Below are positions 9,515 to 18,622 of a stretch of DNA of 64,000 nt, piece after piece (the stretch's first letter is position 1; every line of letters starts with the position of its first letter). Location: positions 31,822 to 95,821 of the forward strand of contig JAKSKW010000006.1 of assembly GCA_024401495.1 (NCBI GenBank), in the 5' to 3' direction. The DNA is from Paludibacteraceae bacterium (GTDB taxonomy: Bacteria; Bacteroidota; Bacteroidia; Bacteroidales; Paludibacteraceae). The notes beneath the pieces were generated by a model. It searched no databases. It saw only the letters and a list, made by a program, of their open reading frames with translations, and was not told where the DNA came from. The translations under genes were made by a program, and so were the position numbers.

Positions 9515-11389
9515 ATGAACATAAATATTGGCATACTGAAAGACGATGAAAGATACGGTAAATTCGATCAAGTGATTGATGTCCTTTTCTGTATCTCGTC
9601 TACGATTTTTGCTTTCGCAATACCATTTCAATTCAGGTTTACACCATGGATTGCTCACTGGTTTTTTGCCGTACTTATATTCAAACTCTACTATGTAATG
9701 CGAAGCAAAGAAAAATTGATCTCCATCAACCTTAAAGACTCTGTCGCTCTGCTATCTCTTGGTTGTTATGGAATATGGACTTTGCTAAGCACCTTTTGGA
9801 GTTTACATCCCGACACCACTCACAGGTTGGCAATAGACTGGCTGTCTTCTCTGCTGATTATACCAGGTATTTATATCTTCTCAAGCAAAAGACTACCTAT
9901 CAATTTGATGATGAAAGCGTATGTATGCGGATGTACAGCACTAATCATCTATATTTTGACAGATTTAACTGATACAGCCTTAAACGGAGATATTAGATTC
10001 TTTTTATATTATCGACTAGAGATAATGAATCACATAGAATCAATAGCTTACCACCATATTTACCTGGGATTTATCATTGCTGTTTCTATTTTCATATCTT
10101 CTAAATTCTTGTTTGATGCCAAAACTTCCATATGGGAGAAATTATTATATGTCACTCATGGTGTTCTTGCCTTATACCTATTAGCAATAGACAACTCACG
10201 TATTGTGACGTTGGCTATATTCATTTCGATATTCTTATTCTTTGTTAACCAAATCAAGGAAAACAAGAAATTAGGAATTGCTCTATTAGTTGTGTTTGCG
10301 GCTATTATCATATCATTCTTCGTTTTCCCTACCAGAATCGGAGAATCTATAATGAAGATTGCAGAAAGCGGAAATGCAGATGATCCCAGATTTCATATAT
10401 GGTCAGCTATAGCTGCCGGATTGAAAGATGTCCCATTCTTAGGTTATGGATATTCTGCAGTAGATGATATTTATGCAGATTTATACCAAAAGGCAGAATT
10501 TTGGGAAGCGTTGAACAAACATTATACCACGCATAACCAATTTTTAGAAGCATTCTTCACACTTGGTTATATTGGGATAGTTTTAGTCATAACATTCCTT
10601 GTTGGTATAATCATTTTGATCAAAAGGACTAAATCATTATCATTGGTTTCGATGATTATTTTACTTTTGGTGTCGATGATGTTTGAAATACCATTCTGCT
10701 ACTGTTTCTCAATCCCTTTGATTATTGCATGGTTCACATTCTGTCACTCAGGTAAAACAGACATGAGTGTGGAACTTCCCCAATACACCTTCGTCTTACC
10801 TACAATTATCGCCATTGTATTCGCAGGCATAATTGCATTTGATTCCTACAAATCCATACAGAAATATTCTTCTCCAATTGGCGAAATTGAGGTCACAAAC
10901 TACAACCAAAGAAAAATCACTAAAAAATGGCTGAAGAAATACAAAATCAAAGAGGATAACATTGATATGATTATATGTAAAGGCGAAAGCGGTTCTGTTC
11001 ATACCCATAAGGATATGGCGATGGAAATCAGAGATTATGCCTTTACAAATAGCATAGACACACTTGTATTGAGTATGGACTACTATATTTCTGAAGATTT
11101 CAGTGCTAATAATATGAGTATTTGTGTAAGAAACCGATATAATAGTACACTTATGACAGATAACTTCGACTTGAACGAGAAAAACGTTTGGAAACCAATT
11201 TCTATAATTATAGTTCCTTCTTATACTAAAATTGAAAACCTGAAAAATAATCAAGTAGAAATCAGACGTTCCATAAATACACCTTGCATCGTATCTCTTA
11301 ATACGTATCTTCACAATGCCAAAACATTCTACAACTTGAATGGTTACGCTCTTTTTAGAAATATGGAAATTAAACCTCTAAACAAGTAG
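9515..11389 (+). CDS. O-antigen ligase/polymerase-like (Wzy/WaaL) membrane protein
   Basis: Predicted inner-membrane enzyme that polymerises or ligates lipid-linked glycans on the periplasmic face. About 11-13 hydrophobic helices span residues 25-435. The conserved O-antigen ligase loop is seen as RFHIWSAIAAGLKDVPFLGYG followed by THNQFLEAFFTLGYIGI at about 345-361, the Wzy_C signature with its essential His. After the last helix there is a hydrophilic domain of about 170 residues (455-624), longer than in simple ligases and with no motif I recognise. The gene starts 8 bases after the peptidase gene and ends 4 bases before the DUF5672 gene. Confidence 0.85.
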   Translation: MNINIGILKDDERYGKFDQVIDVLFCISSTIFAFAIPFQFRFTPWIAHWFFAVLIFKLYYVMRSKEKLISINLKDSVALLSLGCYGIWTLLSTFWSLHPDTTHRLAIDWLSSLLIIPGIYIFSSKRLPINLMMKAYVCGCTALIIYILTDLTDTALNGDIRFFLYYRLEIMNHIESIAYHHIYLGFIIAVSIFISSKFLFDAKTSIWEKLLYVTHGVLALYLLAIDNSRIVTLAIFISIFLFFVNQIKENKKLGIALLVVFAAIIISFFVFPTRIGESIMKIAESGNADDPRFHIWSAIAAGLKDVPFLGYGYSAVDDIYADLYQKAEFWEALNKHYTTHNQFLEAFFTLGYIGIVLVITFLVGIIILIKRTKSLSLVSMIILLLVSMMFEIPFCYCFSIPLIIAWFTFCHSGKTDMSVELPQYTFVLPTIIAIVFAGIIAFDSYKSIQKYSSPIGEIEVTNYNQRKITKKWLKKYKIKEDNIDMIICKGESGSVHTHKDMAMEIRDYAFTNSIDTLVLSMDYYISEDFSANNMSICVRNRYNSTLMTDNFDLNEKNVWKPISIIIVPSYTKIENLKNNQVEIRRSINTPCIVSLNTYLHNAKTFYNLNGYALFRNMEIKPLNK

Positions 11390-11393
11390 CATC

Positions 11394-12182
11394 ATGCCAA
11401 CGATAGAAAAGAGTGATATTGCCGTTGTCGTTCCGATTTACAAGTTACCACTTTCATTAGACGACAAAACATGTTTGGACCAGCTTTTCAAGGTGTTGGT
11501 TGGCTATGACATTATCGCCATCTATCCGGATGATCTTGATATGACGGATGTGTGTAGAGATCACCCTCTTTTCATCAGAAAACCGATGGAAAGGTCAAAT
11601 TTCACAAGTTTGAGAGCCTACAACAAACTTGTCTTATCAACTTCTTTCTACGACGCATTTTCAAACTATAAATACATTCTGATCAACCAGCTTGACACAT
11701 ATCTGTTCAGCGACGAACTTTGCTACTGGGCAAACGCAGGATTCGACTATGTTGGTGCGCCATTTGTTCCAGACAAAGATAAATATTGGAGTGGATTCAG
11801 AAGATTGTGGTGTAATCTTAACTTTGCACTCCGTCGCTACGATGGGACAAATCCACACCATAGCCAATGGTATCAGGTTGGGAACGGAGGCCTTTGCTTA
11901 AGAAAAGTGAGCAAACTTCAGGCTATAACAAAGAAATATAGGCAGCAGATTGACGATGATTTAGCCGATGAAAAGGCATTTTATCCAGAGGATCTATGGC
12001 TGTCGTTTGAGCTTAAGGGAGAAGATAAACTGATTGTTCCAGACTGGAGAACAGCATTACAATTCAGCATCGAATGTTCTCCGGAAAAATGTTTGGATAT
12101 CAATGGCGGAAAACTCCCGTTTGGCACCCATGCCTGGACATTGGAAAGACACAGACCTTTTTGGCAGAGATATATAAAATAG
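11394..12182 (+). CDS. DUF5672 family protein, probable glycan enzyme
   Basis: DUF5672 proteins occur in polysaccharide clusters and are thought to be glycosyltransferase-like, though I know of no firm biochemical role. Visible marks are the N-terminal VVVPIYKLPLS strand, SLRAYNKLVLS, YILINQLDTYLFSDEL with an acidic DxD-like site, YVGAPF, a GNGGLCLRKV block near residue 163, and a late FGTHAWTLERHRPFW. This order (strand, acidic site, GNGG) fits a GT-A-like fold. The gene sits 4 bases after the ligase-like gene and 21 before a GT4 gene, supporting a glycan role. Confidence 0.8.
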   Translation: MPTIEKSDIAVVVPIYKLPLSLDDKTCLDQLFKVLVGYDIIAIYPDDLDMTDVCRDHPLFIRKPMERSNFTSLRAYNKLVLSTSFYDAFSNYKYILINQLDTYLFSDELCYWANAGFDYVGAPFVPDKDKYWSGFRRLWCNLNFALRRYDGTNPHHSQWYQVGNGGLCLRKVSKLQAITKKYRQQIDDDLADEKAFYPEDLWLSFELKGEDKLIVPDWRTALQFSIECSPEKCLDINGGKLPFGTHAWTLERHRPFWQRYIK

Positions 12183-12203
12183 GAAAGAATAAAATAGAGG
12201 AAA

Positions 12204-13283
12204 ATGAAAAAAGAGATACTTATTGACCTCATGGACCTTCATGAACATTCAGGTTTTGGTGAAATTGAAAGAATGTATGCCAACATTTTTTCCAAGATTG
12301 ATGTGCCTGACATGCATTTTAACTTCCTTGTCAGAAGCAATCAAATGAATGCATATGGCAATAAGATAGGTTATCTTAAACACCGTTCTATCTATAAAAT
12401 ATTTCCTTTTTTGCTACGTGGCTATGACCTTTGGCATTCTGTCCACCAATTATATCGTGAGTGTCCACGCAACAATTCCACTAAACGTATTCTGACGATC
12501 CATGACCTTAACTTCTTATACGAGAAGAATGAAAAAAAGGCCCAGAAATATCTGAATGCAGTTTGTGATAAGATCGATAACGCAAACCACCTCGTCGCTA
12601 TCTCCAATTTTGCAAAAGATGAAGTCCTAAGAAACTGCAAAATGAAGGAGGAAAAACCATTCGACGTTATTCTCAACGGAGTACGCGACACAAGCAACGA
12701 CAACCAGACTAAACCAGCTTTTATCAAGCCAGACAGGAAGTTTGTTTGCGCAGTGGGTGCAGTGAGAGAGAAGAAAAATATCCACGTCTTGCTTGATATG
12801 ATGAAGCACCTTCCAGAATACGAACTTTATGTTTGCGGAAGCACAGCTGGTGAGTATGCAGAAAAGCTAAAAGAAAGAATCAAAACAGAAAAAATCTCCA
12901 ACGTTACAATCACAGGAACAATCACTGATGAGGAGAAGAATTGGCTATACGCAAACATGGAGGCATTGATGTTCCCAAGTCGACTTGAGGGCTTCGGGTT
13001 GCCTATCATTGAGGCTATGCATTTCAAAAAAGCAGTCTTTTCATCGCCTTATTCGTCTCTTCCTGAAATATGCTCAACTCATGCCTATGTTTGGAAAGAT
13101 CTTGATCCAGAATATATGGCTACGTTGGTTCGAGAGAAAATTGCCGAATTTTACACTGATTCAAGCCGTGCAGAAGCAGAAAAAGAGTACGCCAACACAT
13201 ATTCTTACGAACGACATATAAAGGCTTATATAGCACTTTATAGAAGATTGTTGGGGTTGCCAGAAATCGAGATTAATTTATAA
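12204..13283 (+). CDS. GT4-family glycosyltransferase
   Basis: Last gene of the polysaccharide cluster. GT-B fold with the linker HLVAISNFAKDEV, the donor-site strand AVGAVREKKNIHVLLD, ITGTITDEEKNWLYANM and the signature FPSRLEGFGLPIIEAMHF. The N-terminus MKKEILIDLMDLHEHSGFG lacks the usual glycine-rich acceptor loop but matches Bacteroidota GT4 proteins. It is followed by a strong bidirectional terminator, which closes the operon. Donor sugar unknown. Confidence 0.9.
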   Translation: MKKEILIDLMDLHEHSGFGEIERMYANIFSKIDVPDMHFNFLVRSNQMNAYGNKIGYLKHRSIYKIFPFLLRGYDLWHSVHQLYRECPRNNSTKRILTIHDLNFLYEKNEKKAQKYLNAVCDKIDNANHLVAISNFAKDEVLRNCKMKEEKPFDVILNGVRDTSNDNQTKPAFIKPDRKFVCAVGAVREKKNIHVLLDMMKHLPEYELYVCGSTAGEYAEKLKERIKTEKISNVTITGTITDEEKNWLYANMEALMFPSRLEGFGLPIIEAMHFKKAVFSSPYSSLPEICSTHAYVWKDLDPEYMATLVREKIAEFYTDSSRAEAEKEYANTYSYERHIKAYIALYRRLLGLPEIEINL

Positions 13284-13308
13284 TAATATAGAATCACTAT
13301 AAAACAAT

Positions 13309-13339
13309 AAAGAGACGTGGAATAATCACACGTCTCTTT
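13309..13339. terminator. Bidirectional terminator between convergent genes
   Basis: AAAGAGACGTG (13309-13319) pairs perfectly with CACGTCTCTTT (13329-13339); T-rich sequence follows on plus and an AT-rich tract on minus. It serves the GT4 gene on plus and the TPR gene on minus. Confidence 0.85.
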
Positions 13340-13354
13340 GATTTTACAGAAAAA

Positions 13355-15043
13355 TCATTCTCTCTTTCGCTTTTGAATAATCGCCAACTCGTTTAGAGCA
13401 AACTCTTTCGAATCCTCAACATCAAGAAGTTTCTTCAGTATCGACTCCGCTTTAGCATACTCTCCCATGTCAATCAAGACATAAGAGCGACGTCGTTGCA
13501 AAAAATGGTAGTGTGCAATCATTCGTTCATTGCCTTCGAACTGGTCTTTCTTCTCTTCATACTGTTGGATCACATCGTTGAGCAAAGATAAAGATCGGAA
13601 ATCTCCTCGATTAACAAGACAATTGATATACTCTTCATGATCCACCACTCTATCCAATCCTCTACGAGAAATGTCTATGTAGAAAAACGCCAACTCTGGA
13701 TTATTCAGATCAAGATAGCAATAGCCAATCAAGAAAGCGACGTGGAAGAACAGCCAACTTTCATTTTCTCCCTTGTCCATGTGACGCGACTGCTCCATCA
13801 TTTCGTAAGCATGTCTTAAGTAAGACAATGCGTCAAGCGATCGCTTAGCATCTAAATACTTATTTGCCCAATACAACTCGTAGCCTATCACGCTATTCTC
13901 GCTGAAAAAGATGGCTCGCTGGGCATCAGTCAACTCTTCTTCCTTACCAGACATCACCTTATCTTCGGCATCAGCCTGCATAAACACGAATTCATCGATC
14001 TTTTCTTTACTTGTACGAGTGTCAACACCAAGCAAAAGCGTATGTGCCTGCATCTCAGATTCAATAGCATGTTTGGCAGTCTCTCCTTGAGGTGGAAGCA
14101 CTGAAGATGCACGAACAAGCACAACATCTTTCGATTCTGATTCTACTCTTAGATGAATTGTAAGTATATTGCCATAAGAATTGTCGTCTTCATCGCTTTT
14201 TAGGTAGACGAGAATAGTTGCCACCATACGCGACACCTCTATTCTACCATCCTCAGCATAGTCGACCACAGGCGACAATATCAACTTCTTCTTGATTTCA
14301 TCAGCGTCTTCGATTCTCTGAACATCATCACCGATAATCTCAAGCATAGCTACAGAATCGATATAAATGTCAAACAGTTCCTTCAAATACGACTCTAATG
14401 TGACGTAAGGTTCAACAGTACATCTTCCTCTTTTAAACGGATTTTGAGTGTCGTGCGACAACTCTTTCTCTCTAAGCAACTGCGTCTTTCTGTAGTCACA
14501 TAAATTGGCATACTCATCCTCAACCTCTTCTTCGGTCTCGACTTCTTTCATCCTCTCCTTCAATTTGTCGACACCACGACGGCTTGAACGGAAAATCTCT
14601 GCAAAGATAGATTGTAGGAAATCCTTATAGTCGGATATCAAAGAAGGAAGAGGTATTGTGGAAATAATATCCATATGAACAGAATTCTCCGACATTCCTG
14701 TCACAAATTTCACAGGATGAAGAAAACTATTCAGACTGTTACACGTTTCAGTATAGACAGGACCACTTTCCAAGTCGTCAGAGGCGATACCCGGAAAGAT
14801 GATATGCAAAAAACGCGATTTATTATATACATAGGTCACAAAATGACCTCCCTGATATTCATATTCAAAAGTGGAGCCATCCTTTTCATCCATCTTTGAG
14901 ACTTTGTAATCAATGGGAAAAGAATTCAATGCATCCGCAAATAGCTGAACTGGATTTGAAGTTTCCTGTTCGTTGGTTGTTTCTTTTGTCTTGTTACTTG
15001 AATCGTTGGAAAATACATTCTTAACTTTGTCGAAGATACTCAT
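13355..15043 (-). CDS. TPR-containing protein of unknown function
   Basis: Soluble, 562 residues, no signal peptide. The first 40 residues (MSIFDKVKNVFSND...) are polar and low-complexity. Residues about 45-165 form an alpha/beta region (EYEYQGGHFVTYVYNKSRFL) that resembles type III chaperone-like or YbjN folds only superficially. An acidic helical stretch (KERMKEVETEEEVEDEY) follows. The C-terminal 170 residues contain tetratricopeptide-like helices (DALSYLRHAYEMMEQ, ELAFFYIDISRRGLDR, GEYAKAESILKKLLD). It is the last gene of the minus-strand run before the terminator at 13309-13339. I do not recognise the family. Confidence 0.7.
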   Translation of the reverse strand: MSIFDKVKNVFSNDSSNKTKETTNEQETSNPVQLFADALNSFPIDYKVSKMDEKDGSTFEYEYQGGHFVTYVYNKSRFLHIIFPGIASDDLESGPVYTETCNSLNSFLHPVKFVTGMSENSVHMDIISTIPLPSLISDYKDFLQSIFAEIFRSSRRGVDKLKERMKEVETEEEVEDEYANLCDYRKTQLLREKELSHDTQNPFKRGRCTVEPYVTLESYLKELFDIYIDSVAMLEIIGDDVQRIEDADEIKKKLILSPVVDYAEDGRIEVSRMVATILVYLKSDEDDNSYGNILTIHLRVESESKDVVLVRASSVLPPQGETAKHAIESEMQAHTLLLGVDTRTSKEKIDEFVFMQADAEDKVMSGKEEELTDAQRAIFFSENSVIGYELYWANKYLDAKRSLDALSYLRHAYEMMEQSRHMDKGENESWLFFHVAFLIGYCYLDLNNPELAFFYIDISRRGLDRVVDHEEYINCLVNRGDFRSLSLLNDVIQQYEEKKDQFEGNERMIAHYHFLQRRRSYVLIDMGEYAKAESILKKLLDVEDSKEFALNELAIIQKRKRE

Positions 15044-15129
15044 AAACGAATTAGTTGGAACGAATTGGTTGGTATATTACATAAAAAGTCGGCACCACTA
15101 AGAGTGCCGACATATTTCAATTCTTGGTT

Positions 15130-15549
15130 TTACTTGATTTGACTGTAAGGTAACTTAGCAATTGCTTCAGCTACTTTATCAATTCCCTCTTCAATCTTAC
15201 TTCCCAACATACTCTTAAGCATAAAGTTCAGGTCGACTTTAAGAGTAAGTCTGATTGCGGACTGATCAGGAGCGACTTCCTTAATCTGAATCCACAATTT
15301 AAATGCCATCGGTGAATTTACAGACTCGTAAACAACTGTGCTATTTGGTTCACGCGACGCTATTTTTAATGAAGCAGATCCGAATGGAGGTATCGAAAAT
15401 GAACAAGTATCAGTAGTCGTCTGTAGATCCTGCACTTTTCCTTCTACTCTGCTCTTGATGCGTTGGATATTATTCATATCACTCAACACCTTGAACACTT
15501 GTTCTGCAGAACCCTGGGCTGCTTTTACTCCACTAACGTATGACTCCAT
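15130..15549 (-). CDS. SRPBCC-fold protein (polyketide cyclase/START-like)
   Basis: Small soluble protein of 139 residues with the START/SRPBCC pattern: N-terminal strand and helix ESYVSGVKAAQGSAEQVFKVLSDM, central strands with SFSIPPFGSASLKI, and a C-terminal amphipathic helix KIEEGIDKVAEAIAKL. Such proteins bind hydrophobic ligands in a deep pocket; the ligand here is unknown. The gene starts 6 bases downstream of the pyrE stop codon, an arrangement I recall from other Bacteroidales, so it is probably co-transcribed with pyrE. Confidence 0.8.
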   Translation of the reverse strand: MESYVSGVKAAQGSAEQVFKVLSDMNNIQRIKSRVEGKVQDLQTTTDTCSFSIPPFGSASLKIASREPNSTVVYESVNSPMAFKLWIQIKEVAPDQSAIRLTLKVDLNFMLKSMLGSKIEEGIDKVAEAIAKLPYSQIK

Positions 15550-15555
15550 ATTCTA

Positions 15556-16188
15556 TTAGATCTTCCAGTTTGCTGGATCTTTTCTCCACTCCTGCAATGT
15601 AGCTCGATCCGACTCAGTGATGTAATCAGTCTCAACCAAGTGAGACAATACAGCCTCATAATTAGACAATGTAGTAAGCTGCACACCAGCCTCAGCAAAT
15701 TTCTGCTCAGCGATTGGGAATCCATATGTAAAGATTGCAACCATACCTACAACCTCGCAGCCATCCTTACGTAGAGCCTCAACTGCCTTCAATGAGCTTC
15801 CTCCTGTAGAGATCAAATCCTCAACAACCACTACCTTCTGTCCTGGCTTGATGTCACCCTCAATAAGGTTCTCCAAACCGTGATCCTTCGGAGCCGAACG
15901 TACATATACGAAAGGCAAACCTAGCTCGTCAGCTACCATTGCACCCTGAGCGATAGCACCTGTTGCAACACCTGCTACAACATCTACATCGTCGTATGTC
16001 TCACGGATGATTCTTGCGATCTCAATCTTGATTAGTGTACGAACATCAGGATAAGACAAAGTCTTTCTGTTGTCGCAATATATTGGAGATTTCCAACCGC
16101 TCGCCCAAGTGAATGGGTTAGAAGGTTGTACCTTAATTGCTTTTACCTTCAAAAGCTTTTCAGCTACCAAATTTTCAACGCTCTTCAT
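15556..16188 (-). CDS. pyrE: Orotate phosphoribosyltransferase
   Basis: Converts orotate and PRPP to orotidine 5'-monophosphate in de novo pyrimidine synthesis. The PRPP-binding motif VVVVEDLISTGGSSLKAV lies near residue 120, with the orotate-site N-terminus FTWASGWKSPIYCDNRKTLS and the flexible-loop PKDHG sequence. The ATG at 16188 gives the N-terminus MKSVENLVAEKLL that matches Bacteroidales PyrE; a GTG three codons upstream is less likely. A -7-like element TACCTTTG sits at 16217-16224. Length (210) is normal. Confidence 0.95.
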   Translation of the reverse strand: MKSVENLVAEKLLKVKAIKVQPSNPFTWASGWKSPIYCDNRKTLSYPDVRTLIKIEIARIIRETYDDVDVVAGVATGAIAQGAMVADELGLPFVYVRSAPKDHGLENLIEGDIKPGQKVVVVEDLISTGGSSLKAVEALRKDGCEVVGMVAIFTYGFPIAEQKFAEAGVQLTTLSNYEAVLSHLVETDYITESDRATLQEWRKDPANWKI

Positions 16189-16216
16189 AATTCTCACTAT
16201 TTTACAATTTATATTA

Positions 16217-16224
16217 CAAAGGTA
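16217..16224 (-). promoter_or_regulatory. -7 element upstream of pyrE
   Basis: Minus-strand TACCTTTG matches TAnnTTTG, 29 bp before the pyrE ATG, in the 100 bp gap separating pyrE from aroA. No clear -33 element. Confidence 0.4.
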
Positions 16225-16300
16225 GTAAATGCTTTTTGTTATAATGACATATCACACTCTCTTTTTTTATTGCTATGCAACACAAAATGTAGATTATGAA

Positions 16301-17533
16301 TCAATCTATTTTGATTCCAATAATCTTTCCGAACTCTTTCCAATAATCTGGATACGATTTCGAAACAACCTCTGGTTCATTTACCACGAATGGTGCATGA
16401 CATAGTACAATGGGTGCAAAAGCCATAGCCATACGATGATCTTTATATGTATCGACGGCAATATTGGCATTTTCATCGCATTTTTTTCCCATCCACTCTA
16501 ATGCTCCTTCCTCCGGCTCAGTTAAAATATAACCAAATTTCTTAAGCTCCTGCTGTAGTGCAAGGATTCTGTTTGTCTCTTTAATCTTAAGGCTCTTCAA
16601 ACCTGTGAATCTAAACTTACGATTCAACACACAGCATGTCACTACTACTGTCTGAGCCAAATCAGGACAATTTATAAAATCCCACTCAAATACGTCAGCC
16701 TCACTCTTAACTGCTGTCTTACGAAGTTTCACTCCTCCATCAACAAACTCAGTTGCTACTCCAAGATGATAGAAAATGTCTCGCAAGACACCGTCACCCT
16801 GCATTGTCTTATCAAATAGAGATGGAAGGAAGATTTCTTCCACATCTGCCAACGCAGCAATCTGGAACCAATAAGAAGCACCTGTCCAGTCAGACTCTAC
16901 CACATAATCGATTGGCTTGTATTTAGTAGGCTTGACATCTATCACATTTCCGGAGAATGAAGCGTCGGCTCCAAACTGGTTCATAATCCACAATGTAAGA
17001 TTGATGTATGGCACTGAAGCCACTCCATTCAACAGATGAATACGCAACCCCTTCTTCAACATCGGCGCTATCATCATCAACGCTGATATATACTGACTGC
17101 TAACACTTCCGTCGATATCAACATCACCACCCTCAATCTCCTTACCACGAATTTTTAACGGTGGGAAACCTTCATTCTCAGCATATTCAATATCAGCACC
17201 GATTGAACGCAACGCATCAACAAGAATTTGAATTGGACGCTCCTTCATTCGTTGAGAACCAGTGATTGTCCACTCTCCCGGTTGGATACTCAAATAAGCA
17301 GTAAGGAAACGCATTGATGTTCCAGCGGCACCAATATCAACAAGATGAGAATCAGAAGTTAATGCCTTCACCATCACATCCGTATCGTCGCACTTTGCAA
17401 GATTCGCAACACTTTTATCGCTTCCTGATAGCGCGTTGATAATAAGCACACGGTTGCTAATACTTTTTGAAGCAGGCAACTCGAATCTGCCAGAAATCTT
17501 TTCCTTATGGTTATATGAAATTGTGTAACTCAT
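16301..17533 (-). CDS. aroA: 3-phosphoshikimate 1-carboxyvinyltransferase (EPSP synthase)
   Basis: Sixth step of the shikimate pathway: joins shikimate 3-phosphate and PEP. Motifs in order: ELPASKSISNRVLI (catalytic Lys), GAAGTSMRFLTAYL, QRMKERPIQILVDAL, SSQYISALMM, the Asp region PDLAQT, and LKIKETNRILAL, where KETNR stands in place of the usual KESDR/KETDR. It ends with YKDHRMAMAFA. The 410-residue length is slightly short but complete. The gene starts 12 bases after the aroB stop codon, so the two shikimate genes form one unit. Confidence 0.95.
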   Translation of the reverse strand: MSYTISYNHKEKISGRFELPASKSISNRVLIINALSGSDKSVANLAKCDDTDVMVKALTSDSHLVDIGAAGTSMRFLTAYLSIQPGEWTITGSQRMKERPIQILVDALRSIGADIEYAENEGFPPLKIRGKEIEGGDVDIDGSVSSQYISALMMIAPMLKKGLRIHLLNGVASVPYINLTLWIMNQFGADASFSGNVIDVKPTKYKPIDYVVESDWTGASYWFQIAALADVEEIFLPSLFDKTMQGDGVLRDIFYHLGVATEFVDGGVKLRKTAVKSEADVFEWDFINCPDLAQTVVVTCCVLNRKFRFTGLKSLKIKETNRILALQQELKKFGYILTEPEEGALEWMGKKCDENANIAVDTYKDHRMAMAFAPIVLCHAPFVVNEPEVVSKSYPDYWKEFGKIIGIKID

Positions 17534-17545
17534 CTGTCAAAATCA

Positions 17546-18610
17546 TTATGCAAGACCAACAGTCTCTCTATAGAAATCAAGTGAATCAAGAATATCTTTT
17601 TTCGAAACTGCAACATTTATCTCAGTTTCACCGATATTTTTCAATAAAGAGAATAGAATTCTTCCGTCGCCCTCATTCTTTTTGTCATGTGTCATCAAAT
17701 CATACAGATGATCATAGACGTCGCACTTGATAGGCAACGCACCATAATTCTCCTTGATCATTCTAACTGCAGTAGACAATATCTCTTTAGGGAAACCAAG
17801 TAACTTATACGACAAATAGAGTTCGGATATCATTCCCCAAGCCACAGCATAACCATGTAGTTTGGCATCTCCAATTTCCATCGCATAGCTCTCGAAAGCG
17901 TGACCTACAGTGTGTCCGAAATTCAAAATCTTACGCAATCCTTTTTCTGTTGGATCGATCGCAACAACCTTTTCTTTTACTGAAATTGATTCAAGAAGCA
18001 ACTCTGACAGACGGTCAAAATCAATATTGTCCAAATCGAAAGAGATAGTGTCGTTCCAAATTTTAGAATCTGAAATCAAACCGTGCTTGATCATCTCAGC
18101 ATAACCAGAACGAAGATTCTCAGAATCAAGCGTACGGAAAAAATCTGCATTGATCAAAACGCTCTTGCTTGAGTTGATGACACCAATCTCGTTCTTTAAG
18201 CCTCCGAAGTTGATACCTGTCTTGCCACCTACAGCAGCGTCGACAGCACCAAGCAATGTAGTAGGGACATTAACATATTCCATACCTCTTTTGAATGTAG
18301 ATGCCGCAAATCCACCAAGATCTGTCACCATTCCACCGCCTAAATTAATCATAAGCGACTTACGTGTAGCTCCACCCTTCTGCAAAGCTGTCCATACGCT
18401 TGCAAGACTCTCCAATGTCTTGTGATCATCGTTAGCCTTGATCTCTATGACAGTCACCTTGCTAAAAAACTCATCTTTCAACAAAGCTGGCAAACAAAGG
18501 TTACGAGTATTCTCGTCTACTAAAATAAAAACTCCGTTGGCAGCACGCCCATCACACTCTTTACGCAAATCCTCTACAAGATTACGCGTAATATATACTT
18601 TTTGATTCAT
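17546..18610 (-). CDS. aroB: 3-dehydroquinate synthase
   Basis: Second step of the shikimate pathway; zinc- and NAD-dependent cyclisation of DAHP. The NAD-binding and substrate block GGGMVTDLGGFAASTFKRG and TTLLGAVDAAVGGKTGIN are intact, as are the zinc-site segments SGYAEMIKHGLI and NFGHTVGHAFE. Length (354) is normal. It lies between a two-TM protein gene (12 bases upstream) and aroA (12 bases downstream). The tight spacing puts aromatic amino acid synthesis in the same transcript as envelope genes. Confidence 0.95.
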   Translation of the reverse strand: MNQKVYITRNLVEDLRKECDGRAANGVFILVDENTRNLCLPALLKDEFFSKVTVIEIKANDDHKTLESLASVWTALQKGGATRKSLMINLGGGMVTDLGGFAASTFKRGMEYVNVPTTLLGAVDAAVGGKTGINFGGLKNEIGVINSSKSVLINADFFRTLDSENLRSGYAEMIKHGLISDSKIWNDTISFDLDNIDFDRLSELLLESISVKEKVVAIDPTEKGLRKILNFGHTVGHAFESYAMEIGDAKLHGYAVAWGMISELYLSYKLLGFPKEILSTAVRMIKENYGALPIKCDVYDHLYDLMTHDKKNEGDGRILFSLLKNIGETEINVAVSKKDILDSLDFYRETVGLA

Positions 18611-18622
18611 TAATCTAAAATT

